Source of the DNA: CAUTNH01 sp963543845
GTDB lineage: Bacteria > Bacillota_I > Bacilli_A > Acholeplasmatales > Acholeplasmataceae
Length of the DNA stretch: 54,137 nucleotides
Direction of reading: 5' to 3'
NCBI GenBank assembly: GCA_963543845.1
Contig: CAUUCL010000005.1
Coordinates: 1-54,137 of the forward strand
The notes beneath the pieces were generated by a model, which searched no databases, was not told the DNA's origin, and saw only the letters and a program-made list of their open reading frames with translations. How positions within the stretch are numbered: position 1 is the first letter of the stretch; each line of letters begins with the position of its first letter. The translations under genes and the position numbers were made by a program. Of the stretch, positions 41,555-51,649 are shown piece by piece.

Positions 41555-42103
41555 TCAATCACCATTTATAAAAATATAATCACCAATAACTACTTCCTCA
41601 ATAGAAACAGGATTATAAAAATAACTAACTTTATTTTTATATCTTTCCGTGATAAAGTATAGCTTTTTATTTTTTGAACCAAGTAGTAATCTAGATGTAT
41701 CTTTTTGATTCTTTAAGAAAGGGCCATCAATTAGTAAATCAACAGATTTCACTAATTTCTTATCTAGCTCTTTCTTGGTTTTACCAGAAAACATAATAAC
41801 TCCTAGACCAAGTTTATGCATTTCATTATTAAAATAAATTAGGTCTTTTTGAAGCGAAGGCTCACCTCCACTAAGAGTCACTCCTTCTATACCATACTCA
41901 TCTTTAGCCTTTTTAACTATACTTACAAGTTTTTCCAAAGTAACTATGTGATTTGGAATAAAGGGTTGAAGGTCCTTATTAGAGCATCCATTGCAATTTA
42001 AATTGCATCCTTGAAACCAGATACAACATCTAGTAAACGGACCTTCTGTCCTAGTAGATAATTTGATATATGCAATATTAAACAAAATCAAACTCAAATC
42101 CAT
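41555..42103 (-). CDS. NrdG-like radical SAM activase
   Basis: 182 residues. CNLNCNGC (C33, C37, C40) is the CxxxCxxC 4Fe-4S motif that cleaves SAM to a 5'-deoxyadenosyl radical. VTLSGGEP (75-82) and LLIDGPF...LLLGSKNKKLYFI follow the NrdG/PflA pattern. Known members activate a glycyl-radical enzyme such as NrdD, but no such enzyme is in the window. Last gene of the five-gene operon, overlapping the AAA+ gene by 26 nt, so translation is tightly linked. The start is uncertain, because the frame lies inside the upstream gene and has no clear ribosome site. A modifying role within the system is inferred. Confidence 0.85.
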   Translation of the reverse strand: MDLSLILFNIAYIKLSTRTEGPFTRCCIWFQGCNLNCNGCSNKDLQPFIPNHIVTLEKLVSIVKKAKDEYGIEGVTLSGGEPSLQKDLIYFNNEMHKLGLGVIMFSGKTKKELDKKLVKSVDLLIDGPFLKNQKDTSRLLLGSKNKKLYFITERYKNKVSYFYNPVSIEEVVIGDYIFINGD

Positions 42104-43892
42104 TTTTGGTTACTTTGGCGATTATTTTACTTCTTTTCAGATGCCAAAATTCATCTTTATTTTTAAATAAAAACATTGCAATCGGATCAAGCAATCTATC
42201 ATTAATCGCATTTAAAATATCACGTCCACCTTTAGATATATCAGCTCCCTTTAAAATATAATCAATTGAATCTTTTTCTTCTTCAAATTTTAGTTCAAAT
42301 TTGTACTTTTCCAATATTCCATCAATTATATGTTTTAACTTTAATTTACAAATTTTATATTGAAATTTTCTATCACTAATAAAGTTAAATGGGATAATAT
42401 TGCTATAACCAATACGACCTAAAAGTTCAGGTCTTTTAAGTTCATTATCAAAATAATCTTTTACTATATCTATAAATTCCTTAGCTACACCTTCTCTATC
42501 TTCACTTGCTTTTACTTGGTTTGCCCCTAGGTTTGATGTAAATACAATAATTGTATTACCAAAATATACTGTCTCACCCTTAGAATCTGTCAAGCGACCA
42601 TCTTCTAGTATTTGTAAAAATATATCCAAAATACGCGGATTAGGCTTTGCTGCTTTTTCAATTTCATCAAATAAAATAACACTAAACGGATGTTCCTTTA
42701 CTGCATTTGTTAACTGGCCACCTTCTTCATATCCTACATATCCTGGAGCAGCACCTATTAGTTTTTGATCACTATTTTCTTGAACATATTCCGACATATC
42801 AAAACGAATATATGCTTGTTCATCACCAAATAAAAACTTAGCTAAAGCTTTTGACAATTCCGTTTTACCAACACCTGTAGGACCAACAAAGAAAAATACC
42901 CCTTTAGGTATGCTTTTAGATGATGCTTTATGCATCCCAGTTAAACCCATATAAGCTTTTATAACTGTTTTCTCGATTTTAGCAATCGCCTCATCCTGAC
43001 CAATGACACTTTGGGATAATTCTTCCTTTATTTTCTTTATCCTAGATTGCTCTAAACTTTCCCAAGGATTTTCTTTTTCACCATATTTAAATAGATAAAA
43101 TAGTTTTTCAAATGATGTCTTTTCTTCTTTTCTAGACATTCTAGAAAGTTGAATAATTTCTCTATTTGTAAAATCATCAAGTAAATCAATACATTCAATA
43201 TTTTCGTTATCTAGCAAAGAATCAGTACCATTTTTTAGTTTGACATCAAATGAATCTTCAATCTTTTGTATTAAATCTTTTCTTTCTTTTCTATCTGGTT
43301 TTTGTAATGTGATAATTTCTATCTCTGGGTTTCCCTGGTAAAATGAAATAGGAATACCAGATGCTTTATTTAAAATAATTATTACTACACTTTCATTGTA
43401 ATCTTTATTAAAATAATCCACCTTTCTATCCTTTATTGCTTTACCAAGTAATGTGATGTTTTGTCTTTCCTCATTTGAAAGTCCATTAGTGCTAAATAAA
43501 TACTCAGACCAATTTATGATAAACGCTGTTTTCTTTTTCTTATCTATCATATTTTTATAAACAATGTTTAATATTTCAGCTGGTTCTTTAAACAAACCCT
43601 GTTGCTTTTTAGTATTTTCCTCTTCGTCATCCAGTTCATATGCCGAACCTTCAACCTCTACCTCATCAATAATTTTTAAATTATCAACCTGTCCAATAGC
43701 ACCTTCAACTCTATCCCAATATACAATGTCTTGATAGTCCATTTTCTTTAGCATTTCTTCTAGAAACTCTCTTAATGTGACTATCTTATTTTTTTCATCA
43801 AGATATACATCACCTACATTACCATCTATAATTACACATTTTTTAATTCCAACACTTCTTTTAATTTTATTAAAACTATTTTGTAATGACAT
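42078..43892 (-). CDS. ClpB-like AAA+ ATPase with degenerate N-terminal AAA-like domain
   Basis: 604 residues. The C-terminal half is a ClpA/B D2-type AAA+ module: VIGQDEAI, Walker A GPTGVGKT (337-344), pore loop GYVGY (384-388), Walker B VILFDE (405-410), sensor 1 VFTSNLG and arginine finger ELLGRI. The N-terminal ~250 residues have AAA-like strands (VIIDGNVGDVY, AFIINWSEYL, VVIIILNK) but no Walker A, so look like a dead AAA domain, Ycf46-like in outline. A ring that threads or remodels a protein is expected, perhaps the coiled-coil or HEPN partner from the same operon. Good AGGAGG-type ribosome site. It is not the housekeeping ClpB, which is larger and has an N-domain and middle coil. Confidence 0.88.
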   Translation of the reverse strand: MSLQNSFNKIKRSVGIKKCVIIDGNVGDVYLDEKNKIVTLREFLEEMLKKMDYQDIVYWDRVEGAIGQVDNLKIIDEVEVEGSAYELDDEEENTKKQQGLFKEPAEILNIVYKNMIDKKKKTAFIINWSEYLFSTNGLSNEERQNITLLGKAIKDRKVDYFNKDYNESVVIIILNKASGIPISFYQGNPEIEIITLQKPDRKERKDLIQKIEDSFDVKLKNGTDSLLDNENIECIDLLDDFTNREIIQLSRMSRKEEKTSFEKLFYLFKYGEKENPWESLEQSRIKKIKEELSQSVIGQDEAIAKIEKTVIKAYMGLTGMHKASSKSIPKGVFFFVGPTGVGKTELSKALAKFLFGDEQAYIRFDMSEYVQENSDQKLIGAAPGYVGYEEGGQLTNAVKEHPFSVILFDEIEKAAKPNPRILDIFLQILEDGRLTDSKGETVYFGNTIIVFTSNLGANQVKASEDREGVAKEFIDIVKDYFDNELKRPELLGRIGYSNIIPFNFISDRKFQYKICKLKLKHIIDGILEKYKFELKFEEEKDSIDYILKGADISKGGRDILNAINDRLLDPIAMFLFKNKDEFWHLKRSKIIAKVTKNGFEFDFV

Positions 43893-43902
43893 ATTATTCC
43901 TC

Positions 43903-44997
43903 CTAATTAGTTCCTTTATTTTTATTCACATATTGGTATTTTTGAGTTTGTATTTTATCTGGATTTTCAAAAATTATATCTTTATGAATAATACTAATAC
44001 CATATATTTTTTCTAAATCCTCCAAAAAAGGAGCAACGTCATCTCTACATGCATTTCCTTCATACTCATCAAAATGATACATGAATTTTCCATTTAGGTA
44101 AATTTCAAATTCTACCCTTTGACCAGATGCTTTCATTGCAACAAGCCTAACAATATTTCTTTTTTTATCTATTTTCAAATTGTTTTTGGTATCTATTATG
44201 AAACCACGAGCTTTTATAGCTTTAATAATTATCTTTAAAGTTTCTTTCCTTATTCGCTCATCTGTTATTGCTTTATTAGCAACAACTGTTGCCTCTGAAA
44301 TTGATTTTACATTATCAAGCTCATCCATAGAAATACCTCTAGATTTAAGCTCCTCTTTATAATCAGCAATAACTTGTCTTGTTTTTTTACCCAAAATAAA
44401 TTCATATTCTTCTTGTGCTTTAGAAAAATTTTTATCATAAGTATTATTCTTATTTTCTTCTTTCAAACATTCTCTATATACTAATTCTCTTAAAGCAATA
44501 TCCTCAATACCATTAATCCTTTCAACCATATCCTTTGAAAGATTAATAAAGCCACTCATTTTATTTAGCAATAATTGTCTTGTTTTTTCTCCTGCATTTA
44601 ATAACTCTTCATCAATCATTTGATCTATCATTGCTAATTTAGCACCAGTTAAATCATTAACTACTCCAACTAATCGATCACTTTCATTTTCTAATTTAGC
44701 AGTAATATTTTTAAATTCTTGATATTCCAATCTCATATCATCTATAGAATACGCACTAACCTCATTATATTTTTCCAAAGTTATTTTAAGATTTTCTATC
44801 TCATTTTTTATTTTTAACTTAGAATCGATTAAATATGATTTATATTCTTTAATTTTTGATGTTTCTAACTCATCAGCGGTTTTAGCAATTCTATCTAAAA
44901 CTTTATCAATTTTACATAGTGAATTTATTGCTGTATCGCATTTAGCCTTAACTTCAATTGACATTCCTTGATAATCTATCACTACTTTTTGACTCAT
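43903..44997 (-). CDS. Coiled-coil protein of the five-gene operon
   Basis: 364 residues. Residues about 15-190 are heptad-rich helix (LDRIAKTADELETSKIKEY; ENESDRLVGVVNDLTGAKLA). The last ~120 residues are a compact strand-helix domain (IVRLVAMKASGQRVEFEIYL, then GKFMYHFDEYEGNACRDD, then FLEDLEKIYGI). That end recalls small DUF2997/DUF1257-type domains found beside Ycf46-like AAA proteins; the resemblance is from memory and untested. It ends 10 bp before the AAA+ start and begins in the stop of the HEPN-motif gene (ATGA), so a stoichiometric complex is plausible. Confidence 0.7.
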   Translation of the reverse strand: MSQKVVIDYQGMSIEVKAKCDTAINSLCKIDKVLDRIAKTADELETSKIKEYKSYLIDSKLKIKNEIENLKITLEKYNEVSAYSIDDMRLEYQEFKNITAKLENESDRLVGVVNDLTGAKLAMIDQMIDEELLNAGEKTRQLLLNKMSGFINLSKDMVERINGIEDIALRELVYRECLKEENKNNTYDKNFSKAQEEYEFILGKKTRQVIADYKEELKSRGISMDELDNVKSISEATVVANKAITDERIRKETLKIIIKAIKARGFIIDTKNNLKIDKKRNIVRLVAMKASGQRVEFEIYLNGKFMYHFDEYEGNACRDDVAPFLEDLEKIYGISIIHKDIIFENPDKIQTQKYQYVNKNKGTN

Positions 44998-47168
44998 TTT
45001 TTAAAAACCTCCAAATCAAAAATTTCCTTACTCCATCTTCTTAAATCTTCTACATTAAAATTAGATGTTCTATCACTTGGATGGATATAAGCATTTCTGT
45101 TTTCTTTGAAAAGATAAAGATCATCTATAATACTTTTTCCTATAAAACTATGTTTTCTAACTTCATTTAACATATCCGAAAGTTTACCTTTTAAATTATA
45201 TTTATTCTTTAAAATACTTTCTAACTTGACTGATAAATTAATAAGTACCAACTGATAATCTCCTGATATAATTTTTTTCTCAATTAACTCTTTTTTTATA
45301 TTATTAGGATTGTTTATTGCTGAATCTAACATATTAAACTCATCACTAATTTTTTTAAATAAGCTCATGTATCCATCATAATCTCTAAATAATATATCAT
45401 TTTTAAATCTCAAATAGTTAATATTATTTTGAAGTTCTCTTGCAGTTTGATATACTTTTTTATATTCAATTCTATCAATATTTTCTTCACTAAAAGTATA
45501 ATTTTTAAAATCGGTGATTTTTGTTAATTCCTTTAATTTGTTAATACAATTATCATAATTTAGTAAATCTAAGAGTGATTTTTCATTTGCATTTTGTAAT
45601 TTTAATACCTCATCTACAGGATTAACATAAAGAATTACTATGCTCTTGTTAAATCCATTTTTAATAAGCATTTCAAAAACTTTAATTTTATTCTTAACTT
45701 CCCCAATTGATTCAAATATTCTATCCAAAACAATTTTATCAGAGATATCTAAAAAACTAGGAATAGATTTAGTTATTTTTAAAAAAGTCTCTAAGTTATT
45801 TTCTGTCACTTTCTTCAAATAATTTTCAAAATTAAAAGATACTAATTCCTTATATTTACTATGAATTTTAGAATCTTTACTCGCTGTTTGTTTCATTTCG
45901 TTTAATAAAACTATATTGCTTTCTTCATCTTTAGATACATATCCAGTTAAAATTTCAAATGCTAAATTATAATCTTTAGATACGCTTGTAGTCTTGACTA
46001 ATTTTTTAAAGTTATCTTCAGTATAAAATTTTAGACTACTTACATATTTACTTAAAACCTTTTGCAATTCATTAGATGTAACCTTAATTTTCAATACTAA
46101 TGGAATAAAAATATTACCTAATTTACTACTAAACTTATAGATACCTGGAAAATATGCATACTTATTATCTTCATTATCCACAATAATAAATTCACACAAG
46201 TTATTATATTCATCAAGACCATCTTTAAATTCAATAAAGTATTGGTTACTTGCAACATAATTACCTTTAGAAATAATCATTTGATATTTTTCTTCTAGTA
46301 TATTATCTAATTCTTTAGGCACAATAATATCAACAATCTCATTATTTTTAAATAATGAAAAACTCAAATTTTCAGAGTAGGATGATTCAAATTTGTACTT
46401 GTTTTTATATGAAATTAATTTATTTACTATCTCACTTGTATATTTATCATGGAAAAAATTTTGAACCAAACTATTTTCAAATTCAAATTTTAATATTTCA
46501 TCATCCATTATTAACATACAATCATATTTTCCAGTCCAGGGTTCTTTTGTTCTTTCTTCAACTTTAGTGACTATTTCTTCTTTTTTGATGAATTCATTTT
46601 TGATAGTTTTACCATTTTCACGGATAGCAATCTTTACTCCCTTATTTTGGTTTATGAAATCTTCAATATCTTTTTCACACTTAAAATCATTTATAAAATC
46701 TTCTGTAAATGCACTATCCATTAATGGTCTAGCCTCTAAATCTGAACTTAAATTAAATGATAATTTTTTTAAAGCAATATCATAATAAATAGGTATTTTT
46801 ATTTCTTTAATTTTACCAGTAGGAATAAATCCTTCCAAGAATAACTTTTTACCTTTAGGAGTGAAGGCAAAATTATTAATAGAATATGAGCGAAATTTAT
46901 TTTTACTATATCTGCTTGATTTGAATTCAAGAATCTCATCATGTAGTAGCTCATTAATAGTATTTGCATAAATATGATAAAGAGTTTCAGGAACACCAAA
47001 GTTTGACAAAATACTAGCTAAACTTGCCTTCCTATCTTGTGCCTCATTAATAAGAACTAAAATCATATATGCAAAACCAGATGGTTTTTTAACCTCTGAA
47101 TAAGATACTAATTCATTTAATTTTAAAAAAGGAAATTGAATTGATGTTTTTAATTTAAACTTACCCAT
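44994..47168 (-). CDS. Large protein with C-terminal HEPN-type RNase motif
   Basis: 724 residues. The N-terminal ~115 residues look like a winged helix (PSGFAYMILVLINEAQD, then FTPKGKKLFLEG). A long middle region (about 120-600) has no motif I know. The C-terminal ~110 residues are helical and carry RNAYIH (691-696), the R-N-x3-H (Rx4H) catalytic motif of HEPN ribonucleases, with KLESILKNKY upstream as the usual first helix. HEPN RNases are common toxic effectors in abortive-infection and toxin-antitoxin systems. ATGA-coupled to the coiled-coil gene, and overlapping the giant helicase gene by 8 nt. Effector role is inferred. Confidence 0.75.
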   Translation of the reverse strand: MGKFKLKTSIQFPFLKLNELVSYSEVKKPSGFAYMILVLINEAQDRKASLASILSNFGVPETLYHIYANTINELLHDEILEFKSSRYSKNKFRSYSINNFAFTPKGKKLFLEGFIPTGKIKEIKIPIYYDIALKKLSFNLSSDLEARPLMDSAFTEDFINDFKCEKDIEDFINQNKGVKIAIRENGKTIKNEFIKKEEIVTKVEERTKEPWTGKYDCMLIMDDEILKFEFENSLVQNFFHDKYTSEIVNKLISYKNKYKFESSYSENLSFSLFKNNEIVDIIVPKELDNILEEKYQMIISKGNYVASNQYFIEFKDGLDEYNNLCEFIIVDNEDNKYAYFPGIYKFSSKLGNIFIPLVLKIKVTSNELQKVLSKYVSSLKFYTEDNFKKLVKTTSVSKDYNLAFEILTGYVSKDEESNIVLLNEMKQTASKDSKIHSKYKELVSFNFENYLKKVTENNLETFLKITKSIPSFLDISDKIVLDRIFESIGEVKNKIKVFEMLIKNGFNKSIVILYVNPVDEVLKLQNANEKSLLDLLNYDNCINKLKELTKITDFKNYTFSEENIDRIEYKKVYQTARELQNNINYLRFKNDILFRDYDGYMSLFKKISDEFNMLDSAINNPNNIKKELIEKKIISGDYQLVLINLSVKLESILKNKYNLKGKLSDMLNEVRKHSFIGKSIIDDLYLFKENRNAYIHPSDRTSNFNVEDLRRWSKEIFDLEVFKK

Positions 47169-50100
47169 TGATTATTCCAACCTCATCTTCTAATAAATCC
47201 TCTTCGTCGATGACCTTTCCATATTTTTCAATTGTAGATATTATCTCCTCATATACTCTAAAATTATCTCTATCATTTCCATTACCGTTTATATCTGGTA
47301 AATCAATTACTCCTTTTGATTCTAGGTACTTTCTATTACCAACCATAATCAATAGTCTTCTTGCTCTTGAAAGTGCTACATTAATTCTTTGGTATGCCAA
47401 AATAAATCCAGGATTTGATCTGGCAGGATTTTCTGGATTTCTGACTGTAGAAAGAATAATAATGTCTCTTTCATCTCCTTGAAAATCATCTACTGTAGAA
47501 ACAATCATCTTTTCAGTATCTGTCTTAAAAGCATCGGTTTTTACTTTTTCCCTCTTCATTACTTCTTTAATTTTCCTAGCCTGATCAGCATAGGTACAAA
47601 TAACGCCAATGCTTAACTTTTCTTTATCTGGGTTTTCTTTAAAGTAATCATTTAATTTTTTGATAAGCTCTACAACTACCTTAACTTCACCTAAGTTATA
47701 AATTGAAGTTGAATCTTGATCATGGGTTTCATTTTTTCTACAATTTACAAAATAAATGTGTTTATCAGGTTCAATAATTCGCATACCATTTGAGATTAGT
47801 TCAATATTATGTTTTTTTGAATTATTTTGACCATCAAATCCTAATTTTAATTCACCTTGATAGAAATGATTAAATACATTCATAATATGCTCATGACAAC
47901 GATACTGTTGAACAAGCATAGTCTTATAGCAATCTGGGATTTTTTCAAACAACGTCTTAAAAAAACATTCCTCATATAATTCAGTAAATTTATTATTTAT
48001 ATCTTTATTGATAATATTCTCATCTAGACCTTCAAAGTCATCATCTCTAAGTCTTGCAAATTCATACATTGGAGGTAATTGTCTATGATCTCCTACTAAA
48101 ATAACTGTCTTACCATATAAAATCGGAATTAAAAGATCTATAAAACTAGACTTAGAAACTTCATCAATAATTACAACATCAATACCAACTGACTTAATAT
48201 CAAAATCTTCAATATTATATTCCGATAAAGAATCAACATTGTTTTTGTTAAATCTATCATTTGAAGTGCAAGTAATTCCAAAAACATTAGCACTTTCAAA
48301 TAAATCCTTAGTATAATTTTTCCTATCGTTTTCTACTACATCACTTGCAGATAAGTAATTAGATATCTTTTCATACATAGGAATCTTTTCTTTATTTTCT
48401 TGTTCCTTTTTGGCAAAATTTGCTTCGAGTTCATTCCATCTATTTTTAATAACTTCCAATGCTTCATCTATATCACGATATGGAACAGATATCTCAAAAT
48501 CTTTAAAAAATTTATTTAATTTATTTATAAGCTTACTCTTATTATCTTGACAGTCCCTAAAATCATCTTCATCTCGGATTTCGAAAATTTTTCTTTCTAA
48601 ATTTTTGGAATGATTTTTATATTCGTTAATTTTTTCATCAAGCTCATCAAGTTCACATCTGGTTTTAGCAATTTTTTTATTTAATTCCTCGATATATTTA
48701 GATTTTATTTTTCCAATATTTTCTTTTAAGAGAGAAATCTCATTTTCAATTTTATCGGTATTTTTTACTATGTATTCATACTTAAAAATTTCACAAAGCT
48801 TTGAAGAAGCATTATCAATACCATCTTCTTTATTTAAATCATTAACTACTCTTTTTATTTTTTGTCTAATTTTTTCGACTTTTTCACTATCAGCAGGATT
48901 TTTTATTTCACCACCATCATCCAAATATCCTCTTAGTTCAGATTTTAATTTTTCTTTTTCAATTTCAAGCATTGTTTTACTTGAATTTGGATTAATAATA
49001 ACCAATTCATCTGCAACTTCATTAGATTGAATACTGCATATTTTCTTAACTAAATCAAAGGGATTCGTAAGATTTAACTCGACTTTTTTTCTGCCTACTA
49101 ATAAATCTTGAAAATCTTCATATAATCTAGTAATCAATTGACTATCCACGTCCTCAAAATTGAATTTGTCACTCTTAATACCACGAATAGTACTTTTGAG
49201 CTCATCTATTTCAGTATTAATATTATTTTCTTTCTCGCGTAAATCACTAATCTTTGAATTAACTTTATTTAATTCTCCCTCAAGTTTAGATATTTCTTTA
49301 TTTGCATTTTTTAATTTGTTTTGTGACTTTAAATCTTTTTCTCTTAAAATTTGAATTTCATTATACTTTTCAGAAAACTCTTCTTTGTTTTGCTTGAAAT
49401 TTTCATAGTGCTTTATAGATTTTTTCATATTAGAACTAACATTTGTATAAAAATTATCAACCAAAAACTTCGGATCATATTCATTATCGCTTTTTTTATT
49501 ATTTGATGGAATAAGCCTTATAGGTATAATTTCTGCAATCTTTGGAAGTCTTTCAAATACGTTATCAATCGCCTTATGTGTCTCAGACGAAATAATAACT
49601 TTCTTACCTTTTTTAACCATTTGAGCAACGGTCTCAGCTATAACTTGTGTTTTACCTGTCCCAGGAGGTCCTTGAAGTAAAAATATCCCATTACTAGAAA
49701 CTGCTTTTCTAACTGCCTCTTTTTGCTTTTCATTTAGCGATTCAAGAAACCATACCCAGTCGCCATGTTCTTCTTTTATACTTGATAACATTTCAGGATT
49801 AAATAAATATGTTGAAAGATATGGATTTTTTACATAACCTGAATAAAAATTATTCAAAGCGGTCTCTTGCCTTTTAATTTTGGCATTTTCAGCTCTATTA
49901 TCATAAACAATATATTTACATTTTCCAATAGTTTGAATCTGTTTTTCGGTAATGGTATTAAGATTACCTAATTTAAAATATAAGAAAAATCTAATAATAG
50001 TTTCTTCTTTCTTTACCCTTTCCTTATCGTTTTCTAGACTTTTACGAAGATTATTTTCAAGAGTCTTCTTTTCTTCTTTAATATCAGATTCATACTTGTT

Positions 50101-51477
50101 CTTAAGTTCTAATTCTTTTTTTAATTTATAAGCACTAACTTTTGCTTTGACTTTTGAATCAATATCTCTTTTTAAATTTTCTAATTCAGCATTATTTCTA
50201 TCAATATAGAATTTTCTAATATCGATTTTTGCATATTCATTTTCTATGAGTTTATTTAAATTTTGACTTTTATTATTTTTTGTTTTTTTATTTGAAGAAA
50301 TAATTTTATTTTTAATAGTGGCCTTTTGAATTTCAATTTGTTTTAATATTTTAGAATCTGAATTTAGTCGTACATCTGAATCCAATTGAAAATCTAGTTC
50401 TTTTTTTCTGGCATCCAACTGAGATTTTGATTTTGCTAAAAGATCTTTCTCAAATTCACCTAAGGCATTATCTAATTCATCTTTAATAATCTTCTCATAT
50501 TTAATATCAATTTCTCTATTACCTTTTGTAATATCATTTTCGCATTGTCTATCTAATCTTTCTAAACTTTCCTTAGGTTCAATGTCAAAATGGATGATTC
50601 TAAAACGATCACCTAATTCATATCCAGAATTTAATAATTCAGTAAGCTGTATTTTTTGAGTATTACCTTTTGCATCTTTAAACTTAGAATCACCCTCAGG
50701 ATTTTCTGAAGTGATTAAAACATTATCCCTAGCTAATGAGCGAATTTTAATTTCTTCCTCATTAACCCATTTCCCTCTTTTTTGAATTTTGGATTCTTCA
50801 AATTGTTTTTTATTTCTATCAATATTAAGTCTTACTAATGGAAAAGATTCAGCCTCTCCAATCTTTTTAGATAAAACAACCATCTCATCTTTTTTAAAAG
50901 AATCTTTCATGCCATCTAGAATATACTCATCATATAATGAAGGGTTTTTTCTATAATCTTTTTTATTAACTGCATAAGCATTTATATATTCTGCTTTATC
51001 TAATTTGAAACTACGTTTGGATTGCTCATCTAAATAATATTTTCTAAATTCAATATATTTATTCCAATCTTCATAGGTTTGACGTACATTTCTAGGATTT
51101 TTTACCGTAAAACACGATTTTATAATCTTTGAAACATTATTTGGAGTGAAAAAAGTATCCTCATAATCTGCGTCAGAAATTGACCAGTTTCGATCATCAA
51201 ATGAATAATTGCAAATAGTTTCAACTTCGATATCATTTTGCAGTGCCATAGAAGAATCTATAAGTTGAATCCCTTTAACTTCCAACTTTTTTAATCTATT
51301 ACCTTCAAATATATCACCTATAATTATTACATTTTGATTATCAGGCAGTATACTTTTCATCCGCAATGTAAGTTCTGGTCTTATGACAACATTATTTAAG
51401 TATGATGGTTTTCCATCACCGTTTTGCTTTTTTTCTCTTAAAAAATTGGGACATGAAATATAATATTTCTTTTTCAT
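47161..51477 (-). CDS. Giant SF1 (Upf1-like) helicase, first gene of the operon
   Basis: 1438 residues from the first in-frame ATG. Motif I LLQGPPGTGKTQVIAETVAQ at about 601, motif II VVIIDEVSK at about 1100, motif III GDHRQLPP, and motifs V-VI TVDDFQGDERDIIIL and QRINVALSRARRLL at about 1345-1370. Two long coiled coils (about 330-520 and 700-1040) lie before and inside the helicase core. The open frame continues 56 codons upstream of 51477 (SFAKKLDKSSNSK...PLERRKDSFEDF) toward the well-placed ATG at 51649, which is out of frame by one dinucleotide at an (AT)6 run, so the true protein is probably about 1495 residues. Upf1-like helicases with coiled coils occur in many defence loci; substrate unknown. 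Confidence 0.85.
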   Translation of the reverse strand: MKKKYYISCPNFLREKKQNGDGKPSYLNNVVIRPELTLRMKSILPDNQNVIIIGDIFEGNRLKKLEVKGIQLIDSSMALQNDIEVETICNYSFDDRNWSISDADYEDTFFTPNNVSKIIKSCFTVKNPRNVRQTYEDWNKYIEFRKYYLDEQSKRSFKLDKAEYINAYAVNKKDYRKNPSLYDEYILDGMKDSFKKDEMVVLSKKIGEAESFPLVRLNIDRNKKQFEESKIQKRGKWVNEEEIKIRSLARDNVLITSENPEGDSKFKDAKGNTQKIQLTELLNSGYELGDRFRIIHFDIEPKESLERLDRQCENDITKGNREIDIKYEKIIKDELDNALGEFEKDLLAKSKSQLDARKKELDFQLDSDVRLNSDSKILKQIEIQKATIKNKIISSNKKTKNNKSQNLNKLIENEYAKIDIRKFYIDRNNAELENLKRDIDSKVKAKVSAYKLKKELELKNKYESDIKEEKKTLENNLRKSLENDKERVKKEETIIRFFLYFKLGNLNTITEKQIQTIGKCKYIVYDNRAENAKIKRQETALNNFYSGYVKNPYLSTYLFNPEMLSSIKEEHGDWVWFLESLNEKQKEAVRKAVSSNGIFLLQGPPGTGKTQVIAETVAQMVKKGKKVIISSETHKAIDNVFERLPKIAEIIPIRLIPSNNKKSDNEYDPKFLVDNFYTNVSSNMKKSIKHYENFKQNKEEFSEKYNEIQILREKDLKSQNKLKNANKEISKLEGELNKVNSKISDLREKENNINTEIDELKSTIRGIKSDKFNFEDVDSQLITRLYEDFQDLLVGRKKVELNLTNPFDLVKKICSIQSNEVADELVIINPNSSKTMLEIEKEKLKSELRGYLDDGGEIKNPADSEKVEKIRQKIKRVVNDLNKEDGIDNASSKLCEIFKYEYIVKNTDKIENEISLLKENIGKIKSKYIEELNKKIAKTRCELDELDEKINEYKNHSKNLERKIFEIRDEDDFRDCQDNKSKLINKLNKFFKDFEISVPYRDIDEALEVIKNRWNELEANFAKKEQENKEKIPMYEKISNYLSASDVVENDRKNYTKDLFESANVFGITCTSNDRFNKNNVDSLSEYNIEDFDIKSVGIDVVIIDEVSKSSFIDLLIPILYGKTVILVGDHRQLPPMYEFARLRDDDFEGLDENIINKDINNKFTELYEECFFKTLFEKIPDCYKTMLVQQYRCHEHIMNVFNHFYQGELKLGFDGQNNSKKHNIELISNGMRIIEPDKHIYFVNCRKNETHDQDSTSIYNLGEVKVVVELIKKLNDYFKENPDKEKLSIGVICTYADQARKIKEVMKREKVKTDAFKTDTEKMIVSTVDDFQGDERDIIILSTVRNPENPARSNPGFILAYQRINVALSRARRLLIMVGNRKYLESKGVIDLPDINGNGNDRDNFRVYEEIISTIEKYGKVIDEEDLLEDEVGIING

Positions 51478-51649
51478 CCCAGCAGGAAAACAGATTTCAA
51501 TGAAATCTTCAAAACTATCTTTTCGCCTTTCTAATGGTATTTTCTTTTGTAATAATTCAAATTGATCACGTAATGATAAATTATAAAATTCATTTTTTGA
51601 ATTACTTGATTTATCTAATTTTTTAGCAAACGATATATATATATTCCAT
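51478..51649 (-). other. Disrupted 5' end of the giant helicase gene
   Basis: AGGAG (51663-51659) is followed 9 nt later by ATG at 51649. That ATG reads only M-E-Y-I-Y-I-V-C before a stop. One extra AT unit in the run that follows would give M-E-Y-I-Y-I-S-F-A-K-K and join the long frame. The 56 codons between 51645 and 51478 are open, protein-like and uninterrupted. No ATG, GTG or TTG start with a ribosome site exists in the long frame in this stretch. Confidence 0.7.
51633..51644 (-). repeat. (AT)6 dinucleotide repeat at the helicase start
   Basis: Six AT units directly after ATG-GAA of the helicase gene. A change of +1 unit, or of -2 units, restores the frame between the good start codon and the 1438-residue frame. 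Its position at the 5' end of a large gene is typical of slipped-strand phase variation. Confidence 0.8.

Noticed and set aside
42078..43892. Housekeeping ClpB or ClpC
   Set aside because: It lacks a catalytic first AAA domain, N-domain repeats and the middle coiled coil, and its length (604) is far too short.
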